Assembly: GCF_004136635.1 (NCBI RefSeq)
Contig: NZ_NOIU01000001.1
Location: 868,001-932,000, forward strand
Source of the DNA: Rothia halotolerans
GTDB lineage: Bacteria; Actinomycetota; Actinomycetes; Actinomycetales; Micrococcaceae
Reading direction: 5' to 3'
DNA: 64,000 nt
Below, piece by piece: positions 39,005 through 47,354 of the stretch; the first letter of the stretch is position 1; each line of letters begins with the position of its first letter. Under the pieces are notes generated by a model. That model saw nothing but the letters and a program-made list of their open reading frames with translations. It made no database searches and was not told the origin of the DNA. The position numbers and the translations under genes were made by a program.

Positions 39005-39889
39005 GTGCGGATCCTACGCATCTTCAACAACAACGTCGTGCTGGCCTCCGACGACGCCGGCGAGCAGGCCGTCATGATCGGCCGGGGCCTCGCCTTCGGC
39101 AAGAAGAAGAACGAGGCGCTGGACCCCTCCCTCGTCGAGCGGACCTTCGTCCCGGAGACCGCCGGCGGCGACGAGCACCTGAGCGCGCTGCTCTCGGAGA
39201 TCCCCGCCGAGATCCTGGCGTTGGCCACCGAGCTGGAGGAGATCGCCCGCACGGAGCTGGGCATGAGGATCTCCCACTCCTTCGTGCTGCCGCTGGCCGA
39301 CCACCTGAACTTCGCGATGGTCCGCGCCCGGAAGGGCATGGGGGTCGAGTACCCGCTGAGCATCGAGGTCTCCCAGCTCTACCCGAAGGAGCTCGCCTTC
39401 GGGCAGCGCGCGGTGCGGATGGCCCGCGAGCGGCTCGGCGCGGACCTGCCCGAGGAGGAGGCCACTCCCCTCGCCCTGCACCTGGTGAACTCGCAGTTCT
39501 CCAGCGAGGACCTCGCCAAGACCTTCAAGATGACGCAGATCTTCGCGCAGATCTTCCAGATCATCTCCTCGGCCTACGGCCACGAGCTGGACCAGTCCAA
39601 CCTCTCGGTCGCGCGCTTCGTGACGCACCTGCGCTACCTCTTCGTCCGCGCCGAGCAGGGCCGTCCCGCCCTGAAGAGCGACCCGACCCTTCCCGCGATC
39701 CACGAGGCCGTGAAGACCGGGTATCCGGAGGCCTACGCCTGCGCCTACAAGGTCATGCTCCTGCTGGAGATGCACGTGGGCGAGGACCTCTCCGAGGACG
39801 AGCACACCTACCTGACCATCCACATCGCCCGCCTGGCGGCGGACCTGTGGGGCGAGAGCACCACCGAGGAGCAGAGGAGCCGCCCGTGA
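39005..39889 (+). CDS. licT: LicT/BglG-family transcriptional antiterminator
   Basis: The protein has 294 residues, GTG start behind AAGGAGCAGCGCGC. The RNA-binding CAT domain is residues 1-55 (ILRIFNNNVVLASDD; MIGRGLAFGKKKNE). Two PRD modules follow, each with two conserved His at positions matching the Bacillus protein: H100 and H159 in PRD1, H208 and H273 in PRD2. It should bind the two RAT elements at 28535 and 34147 when beta-glucosides are present, being inactivated by EII-dependent and activated by HPr-dependent phosphorylation. Its separate position, 1.1 kb after bglA, is notable. It overlaps the next gene by 4 nt. Confidence 0.95.
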   Translation: MRILRIFNNNVVLASDDAGEQAVMIGRGLAFGKKKNEALDPSLVERTFVPETAGGDEHLSALLSEIPAEILALATELEEIARTELGMRISHSFVLPLADHLNFAMVRARKGMGVEYPLSIEVSQLYPKELAFGQRAVRMARERLGADLPEEEATPLALHLVNSQFSSEDLAKTFKMTQIFAQIFQIISSAYGHELDQSNLSVARFVTHLRYLFVRAEQGRPALKSDPTLPAIHEAVKTGYPEAYACAYKVMLLLEMHVGEDLSEDEHTYLTIHIARLAADLWGESTTEEQRSRP

Positions 39890-40923
39890 GCGACCCGAGG
39901 AGCCGGACGTCGGCCCGCCATGCCCGGAGCGAGGCGCACGGCGCCCCCCGCACGTCCATCATCATGCCCGTCTACAACACCGCCGCCCGCGTCGTCGGCT
40001 CTATCAAGTCGGTCCTGGCCCAGACGGACCCGGACTTCGAGCTGCTGGTGATGATCGACGGCTCGCCGGACGACTCCTCCGGCGTCGTCGCCGACTTCGT
40101 CGAAGCGACGGGTGACCAGCGCATCCGCGTCTTCGACAACCCGGAGAACCAGGGCGTCTCCGCGGTCCGCAACCAGGCGCTCGACGCCGCCCGGGGCTCC
40201 TGGGTCTCCTTCATCGACTCCGACGACCGCTACCGCCCCAACTTCCTCTCCACGATGCACGCCTTCGCCGAGGCGCACGAGGCCGACGTCGTTGCCTGCG
40301 GCCACACCCTGGTCCACGCCACGGGCGAGAACCGCGACCGCTTCCGCACCCCGGCCGGCGTCTACACCGGCGAGCAGGCCGTGCTGGGCTTGCTGGAGGA
40401 CCGCTTCACCCCCTACGTGTGGGACAAGCTCGTCCGCGCCAGCCTCTTCGAGGACCTCCGCTTCCCGGAGGACATCCACCGCGCCGAGGACGCCGTCCTC
40501 TCGATGGGCGTCTACGCCGGGGCGCGCCGCGCCGTCGTGATCTCGACGTCGCTGTACGAGTACACGGTGGACTCCGGCAGCCTGACCTGGGGTCGGGTGA
40601 CCCCGGTGGAGCAGAGCGACCTGCTCATGGACCACCTGCGGCGGGCCGCGGGAGGGGCCGTCACGACGCCGGCCGGCCGCCGCGCCTACGACGTCTCCTG
40701 GGTCCTCACCTACCTCAACAACGCCCAGCAGGCCCTGTTCTCCGGGCAGCGGGAGGCCCGCGGGGTGATCGGACGGTGCCGGAGCCGGATCACGTGGTCC
40801 CAGACGCTGCGCGCGCTGCGCGCCCGTCCCGTGTTCGGCGCCGCGGGGGTGCTGCTGAAGACCTCGCCCGCCCTGTACCGGGCCCTCTACGGCGCATACG
40901 TGAAGCGCGCCTACGGGCTGTGA
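39886..40923 (+). CDS. Glycosyltransferase family 2 protein
   Basis: The protein has 345 residues with GTG start overlapping the licT stop (CCCGTGAGC). GT-A fold: TSIIMPVYNTAARVVGSIKSVL, the NDP-sugar site LLVMIDGSPDDS, and the DxD-type motif FIDSDDRYRPNF. There is a His-containing stretch SMGVYAGARRAV and a C-terminal basic, moderately hydrophobic tail (VFGAAGVLLKTSPALYRALYG), perhaps membrane associated. It probably adds sugars to a wall or teichoic polymer. Why it is coupled to an antiterminator gene is unclear. Confidence 0.88.
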   Translation: MSDPRSRTSARHARSEAHGAPRTSIIMPVYNTAARVVGSIKSVLAQTDPDFELLVMIDGSPDDSSGVVADFVEATGDQRIRVFDNPENQGVSAVRNQALDAARGSWVSFIDSDDRYRPNFLSTMHAFAEAHEADVVACGHTLVHATGENRDRFRTPAGVYTGEQAVLGLLEDRFTPYVWDKLVRASLFEDLRFPEDIHRAEDAVLSMGVYAGARRAVVISTSLYEYTVDSGSLTWGRVTPVEQSDLLMDHLRRAAGGAVTTPAGRRAYDVSWVLTYLNNAQQALFSGQREARGVIGRCRSRITWSQTLRALRARPVFGAAGVLLKTSPALYRALYGAYVKRAYGL

Positions 40924-41061
40924 GCCCGGCGGAGAATATTCGCTCATCGCTCATTTCGCCGTCTCGGGATGCTTGCGGAGACGCAGGAGCCTAAGCTATG
41001 GGGAAACGGGCGGGGCGACCCCGTCCCGTGCGCCTACCCCACGAGGACGGAAAGCATAGGC

Positions 41062-41913
41062 ATGCCCGGCAAATTGATGGCCTTCGACCTGGACGGAACC
41101 CTGATCTTCGATCAGAAGATCAGCAGCGAGAGCGCTGACGCGATCCGCGAGTGGCAGGAGGCCGGGAACCTGGCGGTGTGCGCGACCGGAAAGTCGCTCG
41201 CCTCCGCGCGCAAGGCGGTCGAGGGCTACGGGATCCGCTTCGACTACTACGTGCTCTACACCGGCGCCGTGGTGGCCGACGCCGAGCAGCACGTGCTCAC
41301 CAGCAGCACCCTGCCCAACGGCCTGGTCCAGGACGTGGTGGGCAAGTTCGCGGACGAGCCCGACGTCGCCGTCTACGGCACCACCCTGGACACCGACGAC
41401 GTCCGCTTCTACTCCAACATCCCGGACAAGACCACGGAGATCCTCCCGCATTTCCAGGCCATGGACCCCGACGAGATCCCCGAGCACGAGTTCGTCGGCG
41501 TCCCCATCTGGGTGGACGACGAGCGCAAGATCGCCGGCCTGCAGGACTTCATCACCTCCACCTACGGCGACGTGGTGGACTGCCACCGCAACCAGATGTT
41601 CCTGGACATCGTGCCCTCCAACTGCACCAAGGCCAGCGGGCTGGTCTGGCTCGACGAGCAGCACCTGGGCGGACGCTACCTGCCCTACTCGATCGGCGAC
41701 TCGTGGAACGACCTGCCGATGCACGCGTGGGCGAAGCACTCGGCGTCGTTCGAGCACTCGCCCCTGGAGGTCCAGGAGGCCACGGAGACCGTGACCACCA
41801 GCGCCGCCGACTACATCCGCGAGGTCCTCGCCGAGGAGGCGGAGGAGCGCGCCGCGGACGGTGCGGGCCCCGCCTCCGACGACGCCGTTGCCCCGGCCGC
41901 CGAGACGGCGTAG
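41062..41913 (+). CDS. HAD-superfamily (Cof-type, IIB) phosphatase
   Basis: The protein has 283 residues; ATG after GGAAAGCATAGGC, whereas the frame starting at 40969 lacks a site. Motif I is MAFDLDGTLIFD with both Asp residues, motif II the Thr in AVCATGKSLAS, and motif IV SIGDSWNDLPMHAWA. The cap domain (about 80-190) is of the C2B type. It dephosphorylates sugar phosphates or similar metabolites in the cytoplasm. The C-terminal 35 residues are a disordered acidic Ala tail. It may belong to the sugar-metabolism context of the bgl region. Confidence 0.9.
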   Translation: MPGKLMAFDLDGTLIFDQKISSESADAIREWQEAGNLAVCATGKSLASARKAVEGYGIRFDYYVLYTGAVVADAEQHVLTSSTLPNGLVQDVVGKFADEPDVAVYGTTLDTDDVRFYSNIPDKTTEILPHFQAMDPDEIPEHEFVGVPIWVDDERKIAGLQDFITSTYGDVVDCHRNQMFLDIVPSNCTKASGLVWLDEQHLGGRYLPYSIGDSWNDLPMHAWAKHSASFEHSPLEVQEATETVTTSAADYIREVLAEEAEERAADGAGPASDDAVAPAAETA

Positions 41914-41937
41914 GAGGCCGGCGGGCGCCCCGGCGCC

Positions 41938-42267
41938 CTACTCCTCCCCGTCCTTCGACTGGGAGGAGATGGTGTAGGACTCGGCGATGTCGCTGACGAA
42001 GACGCGGCCGTCCCCCGGCTGGCCGCCCTCCGACTGCGCGGTCCGGATGACCAGGTCGACCACCGCGTCCTTCTCCCCGTCCTCGACGACGATGTAGAGC
42101 ATGGTCTTGGCGAGCTCGTCGTACACGACCTCCCCGACCCTGATCCCGTGCTGCCGGCCCCGGCCGATGACGTTCCATCGCGAGATCCCGGTGTGTCCGG
42201 CCTCGGCGAGCGCTACCTGCAGGGGCACGACGGCGGTGTCGCGCACGACGGCGGTGATGAGCTTCAT
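41938..42267 (-). CDS. PII-family signal protein with a NifI1-like T-loop
   Basis: The protein has 109 residues, ATG after GAAAGGTCTCATC. PII fold: MKLITAVVRDTAVVPLQVALAEAG, the GRGRQHG turn, and the C-terminal signature IRTAQSEGGQPGDGRVFVSD. The T-loop is short (IRVGEVVYDELAKTMLYIVV) and lacks the uridylylated Tyr of GlnB/GlnK; it resembles archaeal and anaerobe NifI1 sequences. It should sense 2-oxoglutarate and ATP/ADP. It is the third gene after the GltS-type symporter and amidohydrolase on the same strand, so it may regulate one of them. No nif genes are present in the window. Confidence 0.88.
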   Translation of the reverse strand: MKLITAVVRDTAVVPLQVALAEAGHTGISRWNVIGRGRQHGIRVGEVVYDELAKTMLYIVVEDGEKDAVVDLVIRTAQSEGGQPGDGRVFVSDIAESYTISSQSKDGEE

Positions 42268-42319
42268 GATGAGACCTTTCGCTTCGTTTCCGTGGACGCC
42301 GTCGGGGCCGGCCGGCCCG

Positions 42320-44008
42320 TCAGGCGGAGTAGACGACCTCGCCGTCCTTGAGGGTCATCTCGACCTCGAGCTCGCGCAGCCGGGCCGGGTCCATCGCCAC
42401 CGGGTCCTGCGAGACGACGATCAGGTCGGCCCTCATCCCGGGCTGGATCCTGCCCTTCTCCGCCTCCTCCCCGTACTGGTAGGCCGCCCCCGAGGTCACC
42501 GCCTGCAGTGCCTCCCATGTGGTGATCCTCTGGTCCAGCCCCACCGGGCGGCCGGAGCGGCTCACGCGGTTGACCGCCGCCCACAGGGAGAGCGCCATGT
42601 CCGGAGGCGTCACCGGGGCGTCCTGGTGGAGGGTGATGCCCACCCCGCGGTCCAGCGCGGCCCGGGCGGGGGAGATGAACCGCCCCCGCCGCGGCCCGAG
42701 GTTCCGCAGGTGCACGTCGCCCCAGTAGTAGACGTGCCCGCAGAAGAACGAGGCGATCATCCCCAGGCCGGGCATGCGGTCGAGCTGATCGGCGCGCACC
42801 GTCTGGGCGTGGATCATCACCGGCCGCAGCTCCGCGAGGTCCGGGTGGTCCCGCTGCACCGCCTCCATCGCCGTGATGAACTGCTCCGAGGCGGCGTCGC
42901 CGTTGCAGTGGGCGAGGAGCTGGCGCCTCTGGGAGACCGCGAGCCGCACCCAGTCCTCGACCTCGTGGTCGGGCAGGGCGGGGTAGCCGCAGTCGCAGTG
43001 CGGGACGTCCTCGGCGGCGTCGCCGGGCCCGGTCTCCGCCGCATCCGCCTCGCCGCCGGCGTCGTCCTCCTCGTAGGGCGTGCTCAGCCACGCGGAGCGG
43101 CCCTGCGGCGAGCCGTCGAGGATCATCTTGTAGCCGCCGATCCGGACGTGGTCGCGGTATCCGGCCGCGTGCTCCGGGTGCTCGGCCACGCATTCCGGGC
43201 CGCCGTGGTTGATGACCGGGTACGCCACGACGTCGAGCGCCAGCCGGCCCTCACCCCCGGCCTCGATCAGGTCGTTCACCGAGCGGGCGCCCGCCGCGCC
43301 CTCCTGCACCGTGGTGATGCCGTGGCGCAGGTACTCGTCCTGGGCCCGCCGGATCGCCTCGGCGGGGTTCTGCGCCGCGCCGGGGATCAGCTGCATGGAC
43401 TGCTCGCCGTCGGCCAGCGCCGTCGTGAAGGCGGCGATGGCGCTCATCTCCTCCGCGTAGCCGTCGGGCTCCGTCCCGCCGGGCCTCCGGCCGAACCTGC
43501 CTCCCTCGGGGTCGGGGGTGTCCTCGGTGACGCCCGCCAACTCGAGCACGGCGCTGTTGCCCACCCCCAGGTGCACGGAGGCGTGCATCACCACGATCGG
43601 CACGGTCGCGCTCACCCGGTCCAGGTCGTCCCGGTTCGGGTGGCGGCCCTCGCGCAGGAAGTTGTGGTCGTAGTTCACGCCCACCAGCGGCGCCGAGCCG
43701 GGGCCCTCACGGCGGGAGAGGCGCTCGGAGAGGGCCCCGACGATCTCGTCCACGCTCGAGGCCTCGCTCAGATCGACCATGGCCGCGAACTGGCCGTACA
43801 GGAGGAAGTGGCCGTGGGGGTCGATGAAGGAGGGCATGAGCGTCCTGCCCTCGAGGTCCACCTCGGCGTGGTCCTCGCCGATCAGCGCGACCGCCTCCGC
43901 CCGGGGACCGGCGAAGAGGATCCGGCCGTCCTCGACCACGACGGCCTCGGGGGCGTCGTCGATGTCCACCATGGTGCGGATGGTCCCTGAGTGGAAGAGC
44001 GTGCGCAT
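42320..44008 (-). CDS. YtcJ-like amidohydrolase (amidohydrolase_3 family)
   Basis: The protein has 562 residues; ATG 5 nt after AAGGAGAAC. TIM-barrel metal-dependent hydrolase: the first HxH is in MPSFIDPHGHFLLYG, a Lys candidate in GGYKMILDGSPQGRSAWL, further His in LLAHCNGDAASEQF and VMIHAQTVRADQL, and the catalytic Asp in GITLHQDAPVTPPDMAL. The N- and C-terminal beta-sandwich (SGTIRTMVDIDDAPEAVVVEDGRILFAG; ADLIVVSQDPVAMDP) is typical. An acidic insertion of about 35 residues lies near 310-345. It is located between a GltS symporter and a PII protein, suggesting hydrolysis of an imported nitrogenous amide. Confidence 0.88.
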   Translation of the reverse strand: MRTLFHSGTIRTMVDIDDAPEAVVVEDGRILFAGPRAEAVALIGEDHAEVDLEGRTLMPSFIDPHGHFLLYGQFAAMVDLSEASSVDEIVGALSERLSRREGPGSAPLVGVNYDHNFLREGRHPNRDDLDRVSATVPIVVMHASVHLGVGNSAVLELAGVTEDTPDPEGGRFGRRPGGTEPDGYAEEMSAIAAFTTALADGEQSMQLIPGAAQNPAEAIRRAQDEYLRHGITTVQEGAAGARSVNDLIEAGGEGRLALDVVAYPVINHGGPECVAEHPEHAAGYRDHVRIGGYKMILDGSPQGRSAWLSTPYEEDDAGGEADAAETGPGDAAEDVPHCDCGYPALPDHEVEDWVRLAVSQRRQLLAHCNGDAASEQFITAMEAVQRDHPDLAELRPVMIHAQTVRADQLDRMPGLGMIASFFCGHVYYWGDVHLRNLGPRRGRFISPARAALDRGVGITLHQDAPVTPPDMALSLWAAVNRVSRSGRPVGLDQRITTWEALQAVTSGAAYQYGEEAEKGRIQPGMRADLIVVSQDPVAMDPARLRELEVEMTLKDGEVVYSA

Positions 44009-44091
44009 CGTGTTCTCCTTGCTGCTCGATGATCCCGGCCGCCGCTGGCGCCGGGGCTGGCTGATGGTGCGGGGCGTCTCCGGAAGGCGGC

Positions 44092-45528
44092 TCACGGCGA
44101 CTGGTTCAGCTCGCCCTCCAGGCGCTCGGCCTCTCCGCCCCTCCCCCGGCGCCGGCCGTTCCGTCTCCTGCTGAAGGAGAAGGTCCGCCGGCCGATCGAC
44201 CTGGTGACGAGCATCAGGACGAAGTAGGCGAGGGTGAGGGCGGCCAGGATGCCCGCGACCGGCCACGCGGCGAGGGTCCCGGCGAACCCGGCGGCGATCG
44301 TCAGCATCGCGGGGATGTAGAGCATCTCCGGCAGGTTCATCAGCCCCATCTCCGCCATGGTGGCGGTCCTGAGCCGGGGGTCGATGATCCGGACGAGGGT
44401 CAGCCCGGTGGGCGTGGTGCCGGTCGCGGTGCCGTACAGGCCCATGGTGCGCTCGAAGTCGTGGTCGCTGCCGTAGCGCTGGCCGATCAGATAGCAGATC
44501 ACGAGCGTCGCGAGGATCAGCACCGCGCACGCGAGAAGGATCGGCACCAGCCAGGCCGCGACGACGGCCAGCTGCACGGCCATGAAGGAGGCCACCACGA
44601 GGTAGTCCGAGGTGAAGCCCGTGATCTTCGCCTGCAGCTGGCTGTCCAGCAGATGGCCCAGCCCGACGCGGTTGAGCACCCAGCGAACGACCAGCGCCGC
44701 CAGCAGCCCGTTGAAGAACATGAGACCGGACATCGTGGTGCCCAGGAACCCCGGCAGGAAGGCGAAGCACCAGGAGATCCCGTGCGCCCCCAGGTAGGCG
44801 ATGCCCATGAGGGCGAAGTGGAAGCCGAGGGTCTCGAAGTTCCCGGGGAAGGTGGTGACCCGCCCCATGGCCTCCCGCTGCTCCTCCCGGGGGTAGTAGC
44901 CCCTCCGGACCGAGTCGCTCAGCGGGACGCTGTGCTTGCCCAGCCCGAGGCGCATGCCCCACTTCGCCAGCGGCACCCCCACCAGGAAGGAGGCGGCGAA
45001 TCCGACCGCGGCGAAGGCGAGGGCGACGGGCACCGCGCCCTCCCAGCCCTGCTGCTCGAAGATGGCGCCGAACGTGGCCGCCTGACCGGGTCCCTGCGCG
45101 AAGGCGAAGGCGGCCAGCAGCCCGTACATGGGGTCCATGTCGAACCGGCCGCCCACCAGGAACACCACCAGGAAGCCCAGCAGCGCCTGGAGGCTGAACA
45201 GGAGGGTCCACGTCAGCCCCATGGACCAGGATCCGCGCAGCAGGCCCGAGCCCCTGGCTCCCCTCGGGCCGCCCGCCCGCGGCGTCTGGGTGAGGCCGAT
45301 CGAGATGAAGGCCAGGGTGAACAGCTGGGTGGTGATGCCCGCCAGCAGCTCGGCGTCCACTCCCTCGAGGAGGCGGGGGAGGCCGGCGTTCATGGCGATC
45401 GTGCCGACGAACCCGGCGATCACGGTGGCGGGGACCAGGTTGTTCCTCAGGAACGGGATCCAGCGCCTCAGGACCATGCCGACGCAGCACAGCACGCCGA
45501 TCACGGAGAGCGCGAAGAGTGCGGGCAT
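44092..45528 (-). CDS. GltS-type sodium:glutamate symporter family protein
   Basis: The protein has 478 residues starting MPALFALSVIGVLCCVGMVL behind GAGAGGAAAGACC. The GltS family is recognisable from LVPATVIAGFVGTIAMNAGLP, the long repeats with GLLAAFAFAQGPGQAATFGAIFE, and the related C-terminal repeat MGLYGTATGTTPTGLTLVR; these form the two inverted Na/substrate-binding halves. About twelve helices are predicted, followed by an Arg-rich cytoplasmic tail. It imports glutamate or a related anion. An 83-nt gap separates it from the amidohydrolase, consistent with one operon including the PII gene. Confidence 0.85.
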   Translation of the reverse strand: MPALFALSVIGVLCCVGMVLRRWIPFLRNNLVPATVIAGFVGTIAMNAGLPRLLEGVDAELLAGITTQLFTLAFISIGLTQTPRAGGPRGARGSGLLRGSWSMGLTWTLLFSLQALLGFLVVFLVGGRFDMDPMYGLLAAFAFAQGPGQAATFGAIFEQQGWEGAVPVALAFAAVGFAASFLVGVPLAKWGMRLGLGKHSVPLSDSVRRGYYPREEQREAMGRVTTFPGNFETLGFHFALMGIAYLGAHGISWCFAFLPGFLGTTMSGLMFFNGLLAALVVRWVLNRVGLGHLLDSQLQAKITGFTSDYLVVASFMAVQLAVVAAWLVPILLACAVLILATLVICYLIGQRYGSDHDFERTMGLYGTATGTTPTGLTLVRIIDPRLRTATMAEMGLMNLPEMLYIPAMLTIAAGFAGTLAAWPVAGILAALTLAYFVLMLVTRSIGRRTFSFSRRRNGRRRGRGGEAERLEGELNQSP

Positions 45529-45550
45529 GGTCTTTCCTCTCAGGGACGAT

Positions 45551-45564
45551 GTGTTCGTCAACAC
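45551..45564. promoter_or_regulatory. Inverted repeat upstream of the GltS-type gene
   Basis: GTGTT-CGTC-AACAC is a 5-bp-arm inverted repeat 23 nt before the symporter start, containing a TTGAC-like box on the minus strand. It could be an operator or part of the promoter. Short and only suggestive. Confidence 0.35.
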
Positions 45565-45709
45565 TAGCGAAGCGTCACGCAGGCGGAGGAAGACGGACCC
45601 AGCGGGTCTGTCCCCTGTGAGCGAACGCCGGGACGTCCTGATGAACCTCGACAGCAGTCCCGGCGGCAGGAGGCGCGCGCTCAGGGCACGCCGCGCGGAG
45701 GCTCCTTCC

Positions 45710-46609
45710 TCAGAGCACCCGCATCCACAGCAGCAGCATCGTCAGCAGGAAGCCCGCGAAGAAATTCAGCCGGAGGAAGACCCGCCAGGCGGCGCGGGCC
45801 CGCTCGCACTCCGCGTCGGGCAGGCCGATGAAGCGACCGGAGTTGACCGCGTACATGAGCGGGATGAGGGCGGCGAGGAGGCCGGCGTCGTCGCGGAAGA
45901 GCAGCAGCACCGCAGAGGCGGCGTAGAGCAGGGTCGCGAAGAGGGCGGTCCGGCCGGCGCCGACCACGGTCGCGATGGAGCCGATGCCCGCCTCCCGGTC
46001 GGCGGCGATGTCCTGGACGGCGCCGAGCGCCTGGGAGGCCATGCCCCACAGCAAGAACGCGAGGATCGGCGTCCAGAAGCCCCATCCCAGCCCGACGCCG
46101 GTCAGCGTCGCGCCGACGATCGCGGGCGTCACGAAGTGGGCCGAGGAGGTCATCGAGTCCAGGAAGGGCCGCTCCTTGAACCGCAGCCCCTTGGCGCTGT
46201 AGGCGAGCACCGCGAACAGGCTCACCGCCAGCCAGATCCCTGAGACCACGGTGCCCACGGTCCATAGATATGCCGCGAAGGGAATGACCGTGACCGCCGA
46301 GGCGCCGAGGATCCACGGGTGCAGCGGCTTGGCGAGCACGGCGCCCTCGACGCCGCCCTTGCGGGGGTTGCGCAGGTCCGACTCGTAGTCGAAGACGTCG
46401 TTGATCCCGTACATCGCGATGTTGTACGGGATGAGGAAGAACAGCGTCCCCAGCACCAGCCGCGCGTCGAACCCGCCTCCGACCAGCAGATATGCCGCCG
46501 CGAAGGGATACGCGGTGTTGATCCAGGACAGGGGGCGGGAGGAGAGGACGACGCCGCCCAGGATCCGCCCCGGACCCAGCCTCCCCGCGCTCGTGCTCCG
46601 GCTGCTCAT
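45710..46609 (-). CDS. crtEb: UbiA-family prenyltransferase, lycopene elongase
   Basis: The protein has 299 residues and about nine membrane helices. Aspartate motifs for prenyl-PP binding are NDVFDYESD and QDIAADREAG. In decaprenoxanthin- and sarcinaxanthin-type pathways this enzyme adds two C5 units to lycopene, making flavuxanthin/nonaflavuxanthin. The start overlaps crtYf by 4 nt. It is the last of six crt genes on the minus strand. Confidence 0.92.
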   Translation of the reverse strand: MSSRSTSAGRLGPGRILGGVVLSSRPLSWINTAYPFAAAYLLVGGGFDARLVLGTLFFLIPYNIAMYGINDVFDYESDLRNPRKGGVEGAVLAKPLHPWILGASAVTVIPFAAYLWTVGTVVSGIWLAVSLFAVLAYSAKGLRFKERPFLDSMTSSAHFVTPAIVGATLTGVGLGWGFWTPILAFLLWGMASQALGAVQDIAADREAGIGSIATVVGAGRTALFATLLYAASAVLLLFRDDAGLLAALIPLMYAVNSGRFIGLPDAECERARAAWRVFLRLNFFAGFLLTMLLLWMRVL

Positions 46610-47034
46610 GTGCGTCCCCTCTCCGTGCGTTCCGTCGCGGCGGTCCCCGCCTCAGAGATTCCAAGCCTGCGCCCCGCTTCCTCGCACGAGGCCGGGCCGG
46701 CCTCCGCGCCCGCAGCCCCGGCGCGCCCCGGCCCCGCCACCGTCAACGGCACCAGGATCCACGCAGCGGCCAGCGAGTAGGTGAAGTCCTCGACCGGCAT
46801 GAGGCCCAGCCGGATCCCCGAGATATTCCCCTCGCTGTATGTGAACAGCCCCGACGCGATCATGATGTTGTCGAAGACGGCCGTGAGCGCCAGCAGGACC
46901 GCCGTCGTCCCACCCCAGACCGCCCAGAACCGCTTCCGGCTCGGCAGCCCGGGCCGCCCGGCCCGGAGCGCGCCCCATCCCGTGAACCCCGCCGCCACGA
47001 GCAGGAAGGGAAGGTTGATCAGCCAGTACGTCAC
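46606..47034 (-). CDS. crtYf: C50 carotenoid cyclase subunit (lycopene cyclase domain)
   Basis: The protein has 142 residues with three helices and the lycopene cyclase domain motif VFDNIMIASGLFTYSEGNISGI followed in the sequence by the conserved MPVEDFTYSLAAAW. These heterodimeric cyclases close the rings of C50 carotenoids. The C-terminal 35 residues are a charged Ala/Glu tail. Its ATG overlaps the crtYe stop by 4 nt. Whether the ring is epsilon, gamma or beta cannot be read from this sequence. Confidence 0.87.
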   Translation of the reverse strand: MTYWLINLPFLLVAAGFTGWGALRAGRPGLPSRKRFWAVWGGTTAVLLALTAVFDNIMIASGLFTYSEGNISGIRLGLMPVEDFTYSLAAAWILVPLTVAGPGRAGAAGAEAGPASCEEAGRRLGISEAGTAATERTERGRT

Positions 47035-47354
47035 GCGGCGTCCCTCCGGCCCAGCCGGTTCAGCAGCCCCGCGACGTCGAGCGTCAGGTAGGCGAGGAAG
47101 GCCAGGAACACCGGCTCCTCCAGCGGCAGCTCGGGCCCCAGCATCACGCCGGTCATGAACTCGGTCTCCCCGCGCAGGAAGATGCCAGTGGAGATCCCGA
47201 CGACGTCCCAGGCCAGGAAGAAGACCAGCATCCCGAGGACCGCCAGCGCGCTGAAGCCCGGCCGGCGGAAGAAGGCCAGCCGGTACCTCCAGTCGAGGAC
47301 CACCATGCCCCCCGCGCTGACGGCCAGGGCCGCGAGGTAGGCGAAGCCGATCAT
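47031..47354 (-). CDS. crtYe: C50 carotenoid cyclase subunit (lycopene cyclase domain)
   Basis: The protein has 107 residues with three helices; motifs FLAWDVVGISTGIFLRGE and LGPELPLEEPVFLAFLAYLTL are characteristic of the small cyclase partner. It starts with an ATG overlapping the crtI stop by 4 nt and overlaps crtYf by 4 nt. It should work only as a dimer with CrtYf. Confidence 0.87.
   Translation of the reverse strand: MIGFAYLAALAVSAGGMVVLDWRYRLAFFRRPGFSALAVLGMLVFFLAWDVVGISTGIFLRGETEFMTGVMLGPELPLEEPVFLAFLAYLTLDVAGLLNRLGRRDAA

Noticed and set aside
41938-42267. Standard GlnB/GlnK nitrogen regulator
   Set aside because: The T-loop is short and lacks the modification Tyr, and no amtB or glnD gene is adjacent.
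42320-45490. 1056-codon minus-strand frame covering the GltS and amidohydrolase region as one fusion
   Set aside because: The first half is an out-of-frame reading of the GltS gene. The amidohydrolase has its own ATG and strong ribosome binding site at 44008.
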